Shown: positions 39,025 to 48,744 of the stretch, piece by piece
How positions within the stretch are numbered: position 1 is the first letter of the stretch
Layout of the letters: every line of letters starts with the position of its first letter
Origin: Luteimonas terricola
GTDB taxonomy: Bacteria; Pseudomonadota; Gammaproteobacteria; Xanthomonadales; Xanthomonadaceae
Reading direction: 5' to 3'
Assembly (NCBI RefSeq): GCF_004352845.1
Contig: NZ_SJRX01000005.1
Span: 1 to 56,847, forward strand
DNA: 56,847 bases
Made by a program: the position numbers and the translations under genes
Notes under the pieces: model-generated
Databases searched by the model: none
What the model saw: the letters and a program-made list of their open reading frames with translations, nothing else
Told to the model about the DNA's origin: nothing

Positions 39025-39770
39025 GCGTGTCCTTTCAGTGCGTCGGTGAGTTTCAGTCCGGCCAACTCGCGGATGGAGCGCGCCAGGAAATAGAGCGCGG
39101 CCATCATGATCAACATGGAGGGCAGCGCGATCATGGGATAGCTAAACAGGGTGAGCCGCCCCAGCTCTTCGTTGAAGGCGGGGGAGCCGGATGGACTGGT
39201 GACGATCCAGGTGGCGAGAAAGTAGTTCATGACGGAGGAAAAAAAGAACGAGCCGGCCAGCATCCAGGTGGCGGCCCGCAGGCGCGTCTCGAAGGCGGCA
39301 CGCTTGCCGCGTTCGTCCAGGCCGCGCTGAATCCGCTCGACATCCATCAGCGCCGGCGTGAACAGCAGCACCCGCACCAGCGGGTAGCGGCTATGGGCGG
39401 AAATGGCCACGGCCAGACCGATCAGGCCGGGAATGGCGGCTTCCTTGATGGCCAGCCACCGCGTGTCCAGTTGCAGCAGGCCGATCCCGCCGGTAAGCAG
39501 GATGCTGACCAGACCGAGCACGGCGAACAGGTTGAGCTTGCGCCGGGTAAGCAAATCCCGCGCGCCCCAGGCCAGCGGGAAAGCCAGCGCCAGCAGCAGC
39601 GCGTTGACGGCGCCCAGGTCTTCCGGGCCGCTCAGCTTCATCAGGATCAGAGAGGGAATGACGATAGCGATCAGCAGTTCGATCAGTGGGTTGTTTTTCC
39701 CGGATGCCGAAGAAGGTGCAGTGGAATGGCACGCCGCCCCCCGGCGCGCCCCGTGCTTGATTTCAGCCAC
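39021..39770 (-). CDS. VC0807-like inner-membrane protein
   Basis: A 249-residue protein with about six hydrophobic segments (PLIELLIAIVIPSLILMKL, AVNALLLALAFPLAWGARDL, LVSILLTGGIGLLQLD and later ones). The segment order and the LLTGGIGLL and AIKEAAIPGLIGLAV-like stretches match the VC0807 family of uncharacterised membrane proteins. It overlaps the P-type ATPase gene by 8 bases and the amphi-Trp gene by 4. It could be an accessory subunit of the ATPase, but that rests on position only. Confidence 0.68.
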   Translation of the reverse strand: MAEIKHGARRGAACHSTAPSSASGKNNPLIELLIAIVIPSLILMKLSGPEDLGAVNALLLALAFPLAWGARDLLTRRKLNLFAVLGLVSILLTGGIGLLQLDTRWLAIKEAAIPGLIGLAVAISAHSRYPLVRVLLFTPALMDVERIQRGLDERGKRAAFETRLRAATWMLAGSFFFSSVMNYFLATWIVTSPSGSPAFNEELGRLTLFSYPMIALPSMLIMMAALYFLARSIRELAGLKLTDALKGHA

Positions 39771-42666
39771 GATTTCGCCACCACTTCTCGAGACCGATCA
39801 CCGGCAGGATGAGGGCGCCGACAACGATGCTCAAAAGCACGTCGCCAGCGGAGAGGGGCGCGGACGCGAAGATCTCGTGCATGAACGGGGCGTAGACGAA
39901 CAGCGCCTGCAGCACGAGGATCGCCGCGATCCCGACGAACACGGTCTTGTTGCTGAACACCCCGATCTTCAGCATCGAGTCACGCAGCGAGCGGCAGTTG
40001 AGCAGGTAGAAGATCTGGAACATGATCACCGTGGTGACGGCCATCGTTTGCGCCTTGGCGAGCGCTGCGGGTCCGCTGTCTCCCGCGGCTCGGAACTCGT
40101 AGAGGAAGAGCCCGAGCGCCCCGGCGGTCATCAGGATCGCCACCACGAAGGTGCGCATGACGACGAACCCGCTCAGCACTGGCGCGGCCGGGTTGCGCGG
40201 TGGGCGCCTCATGACGTTGGGCTCTTTCGCCTCGAACGCGAGCGGCAGCGCCAGCGCCACCGCCGCTACCAGATTGATCCATAGCAACTGCGCCGGCGTC
40301 ATCGGCATCAGCAGCTCGCGCATCGTATGGGCGACGCCGTCGATGACGTGCGTGACATCGGCGAACGGGAAAAAGGCTACCGCCCACATCAGGATCAGCG
40401 CCAGCCCGAGGTTGGTCGGCAGCACGAAGGCGAGCGACTTGATGAGGTTGTCGTAGACGCGCCGCCCTTCCTCGACCGCCGCGGCGATGGAAGCGAAGTT
40501 GTCGTCGGCGAGCACGATCCCCGCCGCCTCCTTGGAGACGCTGGTCCCGGTGATCCCCATCGCCACGCCGATATTCGCCTGCTTGAGCGCGGGCGCATCG
40601 TTGACGCCGTCGCCGGTCATCGCGACCACTTCGTTGCGGCTCTGCAGGGCACGCACCAGGCCGAGCTTGTGCTCCGGCGCGACGCGCGCAAAGACGTTGC
40701 ACGCGCCCGCCGCATCACGCAGCTGCACTTCGGACATCTGCGCGAGCTGGGCCCCGGCGATCGCCTTGGGTGCTGCGGGATTCTTAGGGAGGATGTTGAG
40801 CTGGTCCGCGATCGCCTGCGCCGTGCCCTGGTGGTCGCCGGTGATCATCTTCACGGTAATCCCGGCCTGATGGCAGAGCGCGATCGCCGCGATTGCCTCG
40901 GGACGCGGCGGGTCGATCATGCCCTGGAGCCCGAGGAAGGTGAACCCGCTTTGCGTGTCGTGCATCTCGATGCCAGTCTGCCCGCGCGCGGGCTGGGCGG
41001 CGAACGCCAGCACCCGCATCCCCTTGGCGGCCAGCTTTTCGACCTCGCGTAGCACCGCCTCCATATCGAGCACACGGCCGCCCGGCGTCGTGGCGCAACG
41101 CTTTAGCACGGCCTCCGGCGCACCCTTGAGCAGGATGCGTCCGCCGTCCTGCGCGTGGAGTGTGGCCATGAACTGGTTCTCGGACTCGAACGGAATCGTA
41201 TCCAGGCGCTTGTGTTGCGCCCGCGCTTTCTCCACGTCCAGCGCGACCTTTTCCGCGGCGACAACGAGCGCGCCCTCCGTCGGATCGCCATGGATCTTCC
41301 ACTGCCCCTCCTCGTTCGCGAGCGAGGCGTCGTTGCACAGCACCCCGGCGAGCAGCAGATCAGTCAGGTCCGCAGGCGCCGTCTTGACGAGCGTTCCCTC
41401 GCGCTGCAGTTGCCCCTTGGGCGCGTAGCCGACGCCCGACACGGCAAAGGCGCCGGAGGCGGGCGTCCAGAGCTCCTGCACGGTCATCTCGTTGCGGGTA
41501 AGGGTCCCGGTCTTGTCAGAGCAGATGACGGTGGTCGAGCCGAGGGTCTCGACGGCGGGGAGCTTGCGCACCACGGCACGGCGCGTCGCCATGCGCTGCA
41601 CGCCGATCGCCAGCGCGATGGTCACGATCGCCGGCAGCCCCTCGGGGATGGCGCCCACCGCCAGCGCGATGGCGAAGATGACCGTCTCGCGCAGGGCCGG
41701 AAGCCACTCGACCCCGGTCTCGGCCATGGTTCGCCAGGTCCCGAGCAAGAGGATTCCGATCGCGATGACAACGATCGCGATGGTGATGTACCAGCCGATT
41801 TTGGCCAGCGCCTTGGTGAGCGGAGTCTGCAGATCGGTCGTTTCCCTCAGCATGGTGGAGATGCGGCCGAGCTCGGTCCTGGCGCCGGTCTCGACCACCA
41901 CCGCGGTCCCCGTCCCGTAGGTGACCAGCGTGCCGCCAAAGACCATGCAGGTTCGGTCGCCGATGCCCGCCTCGGATGCCACCGGGGCGAGCCGTTTCTC
42001 CGTCGGCACCGACTCGCCGGTGAGCGCCGCCTCCTCGATCTGCAGGTTGCGCAACTGGATCAGGCGCATGTCCGCGGGCACCTTGTCTCCGCTGGCGAGC
42101 AGGACCATGTCGCCGGGGACGAGATCCGCTGCCGGGAGGGTGAGTTTGCGGCCCTCGCGCAAGGCGGAAACATTCTCCGGCACCATGCGGCTGAGCGCCT
42201 CGATCGCCTTGCCGGCCTTGAACTCCTGCACGAAGCCGATGATCGTGTTGAGCACCACCACCGCCAGGATCACCAGCCCGTTCTTGACCCCGCCGGTGGG
42301 GTCGACAGCCATCGCCACCAGCGCCGACACGATCAGCACCCAGATCAAGGGGTTGTTGACCTGCCGCCAGATCAGGTCGAGGGCGGTGTCCCCTTTGCCC
42401 CGGGGGATCACATTGGACCCGTAGGTCTTCAGACGCTGCACGGCTTCCGCGTTGGTGAGGCCATCCGGACGCGTCTCCATACGCGCGACCGTCTCGTCCA
42501 CGCCCAGTGCGTGCCACGGCTGCCGATCCGGCATGCCCGCAGCGCCGCTGGAACCACCATTCATAGCAGACGCGTTGCTCGTGATGGCTTGTTGCGCCGT
42601 TGCTTTCATGCTCAGCTTGTGCACGCGTTCTTCTTGGTTGCCAGGGAGTCGACTCATGGCAATCAT
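39763..42666 (-). CDS. P-type cation-transporting ATPase (type II)
   Basis: A 967-residue pump with cation N- and C-terminal domains. The actuator loop holds [10 protein letters not shown], the phosphorylation site is [14 protein letters not shown] (D384), and the hinge is [20 protein letters not shown]4 reads [17 protein letters not shown], the PEGLP form of calcium/manganese SERCA/PMR1-like and sodium pumps, so a type II ion is likely. The ATG at 42664-42666 overlaps the Usp stop as ATGA; later starts at 42657 or 42609 are possible. The N-terminal 55 residues are low-complexity and not part of the family core. Confidence 0.9.
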   Translation of the reverse strand: MIAMSRLPGNQEERVHKLSMKATAQQAITSNASAMNGGSSGAAGMPDRQPWHALGVDETVARMETRPDGLTNAEAVQRLKTYGSNVIPRGKGDTALDLIWRQVNNPLIWVLIVSALVAMAVDPTGGVKNGLVILAVVVLNTIIGFVQEFKAGKAIEALSRMVPENVSALREGRKLTLPAADLVPGDMVLLASGDKVPADMRLIQLRNLQIEEAALTGESVPTEKRLAPVASEAGIGDRTCMVFGGTLVTYGTGTAVVVETGARTELGRISTMLRETTDLQTPLTKALAKIGWYITIAIVVIAIGILLLGTWRTMAETGVEWLPALRETVIFAIALAVGAIPEGLPAIVTIALAIGVQRMATRRAVVRKLPAVETLGSTTVICSDKTGTLTRNEMTVQELWTPASGAFAVSGVGYAPKGQLQREGTLVKTAPADLTDLLLAGVLCNDASLANEEGQWKIHGDPTEGALVVAAEKVALDVEKARAQHKRLDTIPFESENQFMATLHAQDGGRILLKGAPEAVLKRCATTPGGRVLDMEAVLREVEKLAAKGMRVLAFAAQPARGQTGIEMHDTQSGFTFLGLQGMIDPPRPEAIAAIALCHQAGITVKMITGDHQGTAQAIADQLNILPKNPAAPKAIAGAQLAQMSEVQLRDAAGACNVFARVAPEHKLGLVRALQSRNEVVAMTGDGVNDAPALKQANIGVAMGITGTSVSKEAAGIVLADDNFASIAAAVEEGRRVYDNLIKSLAFVLPTNLGLALILMWAVAFFPFADVTHVIDGVAHTMRELLMPMTPAQLLWINLVAAVALALPLAFEAKEPNVMRRPPRNPAAPVLSGFVVMRTFVVAILMTAGALGLFLYEFRAAGDSGPAALAKAQTMAVTTVIMFQIFYLLNCRSLRDSMLKIGVFSNKTVFVGIAAILVLQALFVYAPFMHEIFASAPLSAGDVLLSIVVGALILPVIGLEKWWRNRG

Positions 42667-43172
42667 TCGGCGGCTGCAAAGAACAACGATGCCAAGCCCG
42701 TGCCGACGCCGGCTGGAATGCCGTAGCGTTCCAGCGGGGACACCGGGTCTCCTGCCACAACCTTGACCGGGACGGTCGTCAGCTCAATCACCTTGTTGAT
42801 CGTCGAGTTCTCGACCATCCGGATCAGCGAGCTCTTGCGTGCGGCACCCACCACGATATGGTCGCAGTGGAGGCGGCGCGCCGCGTCGGTAATGACGTAT
42901 GCCTTTTCCCCAAGTTCCATGTGCGCTTCATAGGGCACCCCGAACCTGTCTAGCATCTGTCTGCTTGGCAGCAGCGCCAACTCGGCCTGATCGCGATGGA
43001 AATCGTGGCGATCTCTTCTGCTCACGAATCGTGAAACGTATTGGGAAAATGGCGTCTGAACATTCAATAGATGAATTTCCAACGCCGCGTTCTTCCTGAA
43101 TTCATTGACGACGTGCCGCACCGCATGGAGCGAGTTGCTTGAGCCGTCGACCGGAACGAGTATTTTCAACAT
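42663..43172 (-). CDS. Universal stress protein (UspA family)
   Basis: A 169-residue UspA-fold protein. The start LKILVPVDGSSNSLHAVRHVV includes the Asp/Ser nucleotide-site residues. The normal ATP motif G-2X-G-9X-G-S/T is degenerate here (VVGAARKSSLIRMVENSTINKVI), so ATP binding is uncertain. It overlaps the ATPase gene by 4 bases, which links stress sensing to the pump. A 113-base gap separates it from htpX and could hold an internal promoter. Confidence 0.86.
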   Translation of the reverse strand: MLKILVPVDGSSNSLHAVRHVVNEFRKNAALEIHLLNVQTPFSQYVSRFVSRRDRHDFHRDQAELALLPSRQMLDRFGVPYEAHMELGEKAYVITDAARRLHCDHIVVGAARKSSLIRMVENSTINKVIELTTVPVKVVAGDPVSPLERYGIPAGVGTGLASLFFAAAE

Positions 43173-43285
43173 GGCGCGGGTTCCTTTCCAATGGCCAGCT
43201 ATAGTCGGGAAATCAGATCGAACGGCAGTAGGACTCAGACCACCACCGCGCCCAGCAACAGGCGGGCTGCAAGCCGCGTGCGCAT

Positions 43286-44161
43286 TCATTGCGCTGCCTT
43301 GAGCGCCGCGATGCGTTTGGTCAGCGGCGGGTGGGTCATGAACAGGCGCTTGAGACCCGACGCACCTCCGCCGGCGATGCCGAAGGCCGTCATCTTGTCG
43401 GGCAGGGGCGCAGGCTGCAGCGCACTGAGCCGCTCCAACGCTGCAATCATGGCGCCGCGCCCGGCCAGTGACGCGCCGCCCGCGTCGGCGCGGAACTCCC
43501 GTTGGCGCGAGAACCACATGACGATGAGGGAGGCCAGGATGCCCAGCACCAAGTCGGCGATGATGACCGTCACCCAGAATGCCGGGCCGTGCCCGTTCTC
43601 GCTCTTGAAGATTATCCGGTCCACCGTGTGGCCGATCACCCGCGAGAGGAACAGCACGAAGGTGTTCACCACGCCCTGGATCAGCGCCAGCGTCACCATG
43701 TCGCCATTGGCGGCGTGCGCGACTTCATGGCCCAGCACGGCTTCTGCCTCCTCGCGCGTCATCTGCTGCAAGAGGCCGGTGGAGACGGCGATCAGCGCCT
43801 TGTTCCTGCTCATCCCGGTGGCGAAGGCGTTGACGTCGGGCGCGTCGTAAATGCCTACCTCGGGCATGCCTATGCCCGCCTGCCGCGCGTACTTGCGAAC
43901 CGTATCTACCAGCCAGGCTTCGGTCGTATTCGATGGCGCCTTGATCACCCGCACGCCCATCATCTTCTTGGCCATCCACTTGGAGACGGCCAGCGAGATG
44001 AGCGATCCGCCGAAGCCCATCACCGCGGCGAAGATCAGCAGCGCCGTCAAGTTCAGTCCCTGTTCGTTCAGCCATGGCTCCACCCCCAGCAGGCGCATGC
44101 TGACCGAGAGCACCAGCAAAATGGCCAGGTTGGTGGCGAGAAACAGGACGATGCGCTTCAT
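43286..44161 (-). CDS. htpX: HtpX-type membrane zinc protease
   Basis: A 291-residue M48B protease of the inner membrane that degrades misfolded membrane proteins. It has two N-terminal membrane segments, the zinc motif HEVAH (145-149), two more segments after it, and the third ligand in [10 protein letters not shown]. The closing [12 protein letters not shown] is typical. Length and motif order match HtpX. It is placed between Usp and the SbtA module, supporting an envelope-stress role for the block. This is likely an extra copy of a core gene. Confidence 0.93.
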   Translation of the reverse strand: MKRIVLFLATNLAILLVLSVSMRLLGVEPWLNEQGLNLTALLIFAAVMGFGGSLISLAVSKWMAKKMMGVRVIKAPSNTTEAWLVDTVRKYARQAGIGMPEVGIYDAPDVNAFATGMSRNKALIAVSTGLLQQMTREEAEAVLGHEVAHAANGDMVTLALIQGVVNTFVLFLSRVIGHTVDRIIFKSENGHGPAFWVTVIIADLVLGILASLIVMWFSRQREFRADAGGASLAGRGAMIAALERLSALQPAPLPDKMTAFGIAGGGASGLKRLFMTHPPLTKRIAALKAAQ

Positions 44162-44177
44162 GCTCGGCTCCCTGGCA

Positions 44178-44789
44178 TCATTGCCGTGAGGAATGTTGCA
44201 AACGAACTTCGATCAAACCGCCCGGGCGGCGCATCAGCGCGAACTCGATGGACTCCTGACTATGTCGAAACCGGTGCCTTTCCTCCTCTGGCATGGCGGA
44301 AATCACCTCCTGGACGAACCCGGCGTCGGCGAAGCCCCGGACATAGTGCGCCAGCGCCGCGTCGAAACCCGCGCGGCCGGCGTAACGCACTTCGGTCGTC
44401 TCGCCATCGCGCGCGTAATGACTGCGCACCAGGCCTGGGAAGCGCGGGACCGGGCCGAGGTCGGTGCCGCTGACATCGCGCGCGGGCGGCGCTTCGCCGA
44501 GGCCCGGCAGCCACCGGTCCGCCTGCTCCTGAATGCCCGGCAGCCAGCGCTCCGCCTGCTCTTTGAGACCGGGCGCTGCCTGTTCAACCGTTGCCGCCGC
44601 CTCGTCGGCCAAACGCTTGCCGGTCTCCGTCGCCACCGGCGCCTGCGCCCACAGCCAGGACAACAGCGCGATGCCGGCCCAGACGAGCAGGCCGACGATG
44701 GCGAAGGCGAGCCCGCCCAGGATCAGCCAGGTGCGCGCCCGAATATTTCCCAGCCACGATGCGGCCTGCGCCAAGTTTCTTTTTGCCAT
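44178..44789 (-). CDS. Single-pass membrane protein of unknown function
   Basis: 203 residues: a short basic N terminus, one membrane segment ([23 protein letters not shown]), a helical stretch with a repeated pattern [20 protein letters not shown], then a C-terminal soluble domain (about 110-200) that looks compact. No family recognised. Its ATG overlaps the stop of the PII-like gene (ATGA), so it is probably made together with the bicarbonate module. The soluble domain likely faces the periplasm. Confidence 0.6.
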   Translation of the reverse strand: MAKRNLAQAASWLGNIRARTWLILGGLAFAIVGLLVWAGIALLSWLWAQAPVATETGKRLADEAAATVEQAAPGLKEQAERWLPGIQEQADRWLPGLGEAPPARDVSGTDLGPVPRFPGLVRSHYARDGETTEVRYAGRAGFDAALAHYVRGFADAGFVQEVISAMPEEERHRFRHSQESIEFALMRRPGGLIEVRLQHSSRQ

Positions 44790-45091
44790 CAGAACTTCTC
44801 CGGCCGCAGCACCGCGACGTCGGACACGAACAGGATCATGGCGTAGTTCTCGTAGTAGCGGGCCTGCAGATGTGCGGCGATGGCCTCGGCGGTCGCCGCA
44901 TCGCATACGACCTCGATGCGGATGTTGCTGCTCGCATCCCACGCGGAGCTGCGCACGCCCCGGCTGCCCTTGCCGCGGGCGTCGGTAATGGTGTAGCCCC
45001 GGACTCCCAGGCGTTCGAGGTCCTTGATCAAGACGCTCTCCAGGGCGGCCTCGGTGATGATGGTCAGCAGTTTGCGCATCGAACTGTTCAT
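44789..45091 (-). CDS. PII-like signalling protein next to sbtA
   Basis: A 100-residue PII-fold protein: beta-1 MRKLLTIITEAALESVLIKDLERLGVRGYTITDA, a T-loop-like GKGSRGVRS, and the second half NIRIEVVCDAATAEAIAAHLQARYYENYAMILFVSDV. Its place directly after sbtA (4-base gap) matches SbtB-type PII-like proteins that bind and gate SbtA. The C-terminal cysteine pair of cyanobacterial SbtB is absent (the end reads VLRPEKF). The start may be the fifth codon (MRKLL). Confidence 0.8.
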   Translation of the reverse strand: MNSSMRKLLTIITEAALESVLIKDLERLGVRGYTITDARGKGSRGVRSSAWDASSNIRIEVVCDAATAEAIAAHLQARYYENYAMILFVSDVAVLRPEKF

Positions 45092-45095
45092 GAAC

Positions 45096-46046
45096 CTAGC
45101 CTCCGGTCAGGGCGAATGCTTGCGTCGCCATGGCGTGATAGAGCGGAATGCCGACCAGGACGTTGAACGGGAAAGTGACGCCCAAGGAAGCGGCCAGCGA
45201 CAGCGTCGGGTTGGCCTCCGGCACCGAAATGCGCATGGCGGCGGGCACGGCGATGTAGGACGCACTCGCTGCCAGGATGGCCAGCATGGCCGTGCCCCCC
45301 AGCGACAGCCCGAGTCCGTAACCCAGCGCGATGCCCACCACGGAGGAGAACAGCGGCATGCCGATGCCGAACAGCACGAGGAACAGGCCGTGCCGCCGCA
45401 GGCTGCCGAACTGGGCGGCCGTGATCAGCCCCATTTCCAGGAGGAACAGGGCAAGGATTCCCTTGAACAGATCGAAGAACAGCGGCTTGACGGAAGTCAG
45501 TCCCTCCGGGCCGGCGGCCCAGCCGATCAGCAGCCCGCCGACGAGCAGCACGATGCCCTTGCCCAGAAACACCTCATGCGCGACCGTGCCGATCCGCATG
45601 TCACGGGAGAACCCGCGGGCCAGCAGGATCCCCACCAGGATGGCCGGGATCTCCAGCACGGCGAGCAGGAACGGCATGTGCGACTCGAACTCGATCTGCC
45701 GGCTGGCGAAATAGGTGGTGGCGACGGCATAGGTGCCGACGCTCACCGAGCCATAGTGGGCGGCAACGGATGCCGCGTCCGCACGGGGGAAACGCCCCAT
45801 GAACCGCAGCACCGGAAAGGCGACCAGCGGCAACAGTACGCCCATCGCCATGACCGCGAGGGCTTGCAGCGCGAGGTCACCGAAGGGTTGCCTGGCGAGT
45901 TCGATGCCGCCCTTGAGGCCGATGGCGAGCAGCAGCAGCATGCTCACCAGTTCATAGACGGCCGCGGGCAGTCGCAGCTCCGAGCGCAGCAGGCCAGCGG
46001 CCAAGCCGAGCAGGAAGAACAGCAGGACGGGGTCGAGGGTGCTCAA
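45096..46046 (-). CDS. sbtA: SbtA-type sodium-dependent bicarbonate transporter
   Basis: A 316-residue DUF897 permease with about ten membrane segments in two repeated halves. Typical stretches are AIGLKGGIELA, HYGSVSVGTYAVATTYF, PFLLAVLEIPAILVGILLA and ASASYIAVPAAMRISVPEANPTLSLAASLGVTFPFNV. Family members import bicarbonate with sodium. Its ATG overlaps the upstream gene's stop (ATGA), and the PII-like gene follows 4 bases after its stop. Finding it in a probable heterotroph on a mobile element is unusual. Confidence 0.9.
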   Translation of the reverse strand: MSTLDPVLLFFLLGLAAGLLRSELRLPAAVYELVSMLLLLAIGLKGGIELARQPFGDLALQALAVMAMGVLLPLVAFPVLRFMGRFPRADAASVAAHYGSVSVGTYAVATTYFASRQIEFESHMPFLLAVLEIPAILVGILLARGFSRDMRIGTVAHEVFLGKGIVLLVGGLLIGWAAGPEGLTSVKPLFFDLFKGILALFLLEMGLITAAQFGSLRRHGLFLVLFGIGMPLFSSVVGIALGYGLGLSLGGTAMLAILAASASYIAVPAAMRISVPEANPTLSLAASLGVTFPFNVLVGIPLYHAMATQAFALTGG

Positions 46047-46573
46047 GATGGCGTTCCTTCATCGTGCGGCTGCGCCGATGGCAGGACCAGGCTGCCGCCG
46101 GCGTCCTGGTAGATCGGCGGCAGCACGAGTTCCGGGTAGCGTGCTTCGAGCACCTGCAGCTCCGCGCTCACGCTGGAGTCGGGCGCATTGCCTGCGAAGA
46201 CCGGGATGAAGCGTGCGGCGAGCGTGGTCGCGTCTTCATGGCCGAAGCAGTCCAACAGCGCCGCCACCAGGTCGACGCGGGAGACGGCGCTTGCCGCCGT
46301 CTCGAGCCAGCACAGCATCCAGATCCCGTTGATCCCTGTTGTCTCCAGGATACGGACGGTTCGCCGCGCGCCGGCCGCATCCGGCAGAACCAGCGCGCAC
46401 GGCAAGTTCGCCACGCCTTCTTCGTCGATCCAGATGCCTTGCACGGTTTCAACGTCGCTGGCGGGCAACCGGCGGCCCAGAATCGACAGGTAAGCGGCCA
46501 GATCTTCGCTGGCGCGCTCCAGATCCCCATCGCTGCGCACGAGCAAGAAGGCGCTTCTGGACTCGGTCGGCAT
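46043..46573 (-). CDS. Unknown soluble protein, first gene of the sbtA operon
   Basis: 176 residues with no signal or membrane segment and no family recognised. The centre is hydrophobic and compact (ALVLPDAAGARRTVRILETTGINGIWMLCWLETAASAVSRVDLVAALLDCFG). I chose the ATG at 46571-46573 (MPTESRSAFLLVRSDGD); an ATG ten codons upstream is less likely. It overlaps sbtA by 4 bases and is the promoter-proximal gene opposite the NhaR-like regulator, so it may be a regulatory partner. Confidence 0.6.
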   Translation of the reverse strand: MPTESRSAFLLVRSDGDLERASEDLAAYLSILGRRLPASDVETVQGIWIDEEGVANLPCALVLPDAAGARRTVRILETTGINGIWMLCWLETAASAVSRVDLVAALLDCFGHEDATTLAARFIPVFAGNAPDSSVSAELQVLEARYPELVLPPIYQDAGGSLVLPSAQPHDEGTPS

Positions 46574-46682
46574 GTCTTCATCCCCTGCGTAGGTGGCGGG
46601 CACTGGACGCTTCTCACCACGAGCGCCTGAGGCGCGAAAGGCCGTGCAGGACCCGTCCTGTTGTTACCCGGAAGGTAACCTG

Positions 46683-46731
46683 GTGAATTTTGACGGTCTG
46701 GATGATTCATATAAAGTCGAATATAATTCAC
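46683..46731. promoter_or_regulatory. Divergent promoter with inverted repeat and TATAAT box
   Basis: In the 191-base gap between the sbtA operon and the NhaR-like gene, GTGAATT (46683-46689) and AATTCAC (46725-46731) form an inverted pair. The right arm overlaps a perfect TATAAT (46722-46727). The zone is strongly AT-rich against its surroundings. It is a plausible LysR-type binding region controlling both directions. Confidence 0.55.
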
Positions 46732-46764
46732 AGACACTTCGTAAAAAGTTGCGAATAGCAGATA

Positions 46765-47685
46765 ATGAATCTCAAACACCTGCGCTACTTCTGGGCGGTG
46801 GCCCACGCCGGGAGTGTGGCGGCGGCGTCCAATCAGTTGCATCTGACGCCGCAAACCGTCAGCGCCCAAATCAAGCTGCTCGAGGACGACCTCGGAACGG
46901 CCTTGTTCAAGCCTGCCGGACGCGGACTCGAACTCACCGAGGCGGGGCGCGTTGCGCTGTCCTACGCCGACGAGATCTTCGCGCTGGGTCACGAGATGGT
47001 CTCCTCGCTGCGGGCGAACGCAATCCCGGAGCAGACGATGGCTACGTTTCGCGTCGGTATTTCCGATGCGATCCCCAAGTCGCTGACACACCGGTTGCTG
47101 GCTTCGCTGAAGAGGGTGGAGAAGCCGATACGGCTGGTGTGCCACGAGGGCACGATCGACTGGTTGCTCGGGGAATTGGCACTGCACCGGCTGGAGATGG
47201 TGCTGGCCGATCGCCCGATGCCGGCAGGGTTGGCGGTCCGCGGCCACAGCCGCAAGCTGGGTGAAAGTGCCGTCGCCTTTTTTGCCGCGCCCGAGCTGGC
47301 GCGGCGCGGCGCGGCTTTTCCAGCCTGTCTGAACGGGGCGCCACTGCTGCTGCCCGGTCAGAACGCGGCGGTACGGGGCGAGATCGACCTCTGGCTGGGC
47401 GAGTCACGCCTGTACCCACGGGTCATCGGGGAGTTCGATGACAGCGCCCTGATGAAGGTCTTTGCACAGGCGGGTGAAGGCTATTTCCCCGCGCCCGCGA
47501 TCCTCTCGGACGAGATCTGCGCGCGCTACGGCGTCAGCGAGGTGGGGCGGCTGGAGGAGGTGCGCGAGGCATTCTGGCTGATCAGCACGGAACGGCGCAT
47601 CCAGCATCCGGAGGTTCGCGCCGTCCTGGAAGCCGCCCGCGGCGCGGTCTTCGTTCCGCAGGGCGACGGCCAAATGGCGCGGTAA
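46765..47685 (+). CDS. nhaR: LysR-type regulator, NhaR-like
   Basis: A 306-residue LysR protein. Its N-terminal winged helix (MNLKHLRYFWAVAHAGSVAAASNQLHLTPQTVSAQIKLLE by position 1-40) and LGTALFKPAGRGLELTEAG are close to NhaR, the sodium-responsive activator of sodium/proton antiport. The effector domain follows (about 90-295). It is divergent from the sbtA operon, with an inverted repeat between, so it probably controls that operon. NhaR identity is by resemblance only. Confidence 0.82.
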   Translation: MNLKHLRYFWAVAHAGSVAAASNQLHLTPQTVSAQIKLLEDDLGTALFKPAGRGLELTEAGRVALSYADEIFALGHEMVSSLRANAIPEQTMATFRVGISDAIPKSLTHRLLASLKRVEKPIRLVCHEGTIDWLLGELALHRLEMVLADRPMPAGLAVRGHSRKLGESAVAFFAAPELARRGAAFPACLNGAPLLLPGQNAAVRGEIDLWLGESRLYPRVIGEFDDSALMKVFAQAGEGYFPAPAILSDEICARYGVSEVGRLEEVREAFWLISTERRIQHPEVRAVLEAARGAVFVPQGDGQMAR

Positions 47686-47702
47686 ATGCGGGAGTCCTGA
47701 TC

Positions 47703-48653
47703 ATGTTGCAACTTACTTCCCACCCGGACGATCTGTCCACCGCCGTGAACCTGCTGCGGGCGGGGGAACTCGTGGCGCTGCCTTTCGAGACCGTTTATGG
47801 GTTGGCCGCCGATGCGACCAACCCCGATGCCTTGCGCGCGATCTTTCGCGCCAAAGGCCGCCCGGCCGATCACCCGCTGATCGTGCATCTCGCCGCCACC
47901 GAGCAACTGTCGGACTGGGTCACCGAGGTACCGGAGGTGGTCTGGCGGCTGGCTTCGGCCTTTTGGCCAGGTCCGCTCACCCTGGTGCTGCCTGCCGCGC
48001 GAACGGTTTCGCCGCTGGTGACCGGCGGCCAAACGACCGTCGCGCTACGCGTGCCGGCACATCCGGTACCGCAGGCCGTCTTGCGACAGTTCGGTCGGGG
48101 CCTGGCCGCGCCATCCGCGAATCCTTTTGGTCAAATCAGTCCGACCACGGCGGCGCATGTGCGGCGACACCTGGCCGGAAAGATCGCGGCGGTGGTCGAT
48201 GGCGGCCCCTGCCTGGTCGGCATCGAGTCGACCATCGTCGATCTCAGTCGTGAACATCCGCGCATTCTGCGTCCCGGCGCCATCACCACCGATATGCTCG
48301 CGCGCCACCTGTTTCTTGCGGGCACCGTTGCTGCGGCAGCGCCTCGCGTGCCAGGCGCCCTGGCCTCGCATTACGCGCCGCGCACGCCGTGCTACCGGAT
48401 CCCGGCCGGGCTGGCCGAGGCGCCGTTTCCAGGCCGGCGTACCGGGCTGCTTGCGCAGCGCCCCGCAAATTGGCCGGTGGCGAAGTTCTGGCCGATGCCC
48501 TCGCAGTCCGAAGACTATGCGCGCGCGCTTTACGCGGCTTTGCACGAGGCCGATGCCACCAGTTGCGAGGTCTTGCTGATTGCGCTGCCGCCGGACGAAC
48601 CGGCATGGGCGGCCATACACGACCGCTTGCGCCGTGCGACCCGATCTCTTTAG
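47703..48653 (+). CDS. L-threonylcarbamoyladenylate synthase (Sua5/TsaC)
   Basis: A 316-residue YrdC-domain enzyme that makes threonylcarbamoyl-AMP from threonine, bicarbonate and ATP for tRNA t6A. Seen are LVALPFETVYGLAADAT, FRAKGRPADHPLIVHL, LRVPAHPVPQAVL, PSANPFGQISPTTAAHV and a C-terminal Sua5 domain (PGALASHYAPRTP onward). It starts 17 bases after the NhaR-like gene, so the two are probably co-transcribed. A bicarbonate-using enzyme beside a bicarbonate importer is notable. The chromosome should carry its own copy elsewhere. Confidence 0.92.
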   Translation: MLQLTSHPDDLSTAVNLLRAGELVALPFETVYGLAADATNPDALRAIFRAKGRPADHPLIVHLAATEQLSDWVTEVPEVVWRLASAFWPGPLTLVLPAARTVSPLVTGGQTTVALRVPAHPVPQAVLRQFGRGLAAPSANPFGQISPTTAAHVRRHLAGKIAAVVDGGPCLVGIESTIVDLSREHPRILRPGAITTDMLARHLFLAGTVAAAAPRVPGALASHYAPRTPCYRIPAGLAEAPFPGRRTGLLAQRPANWPVAKFWPMPSQSEDYARALYAALHEADATSCEVLLIALPPDEPAWAAIHDRLRRATRSL

Positions 48654-48744
48654 CGGACGGTGGCAGCGCAGCTTGGCGGAACGCCGCCTCAATGCGTGCG
48701 GGAGCGAGCAGTTCACGAGGGCACGCAACTAAAGCAGGGGCGCG

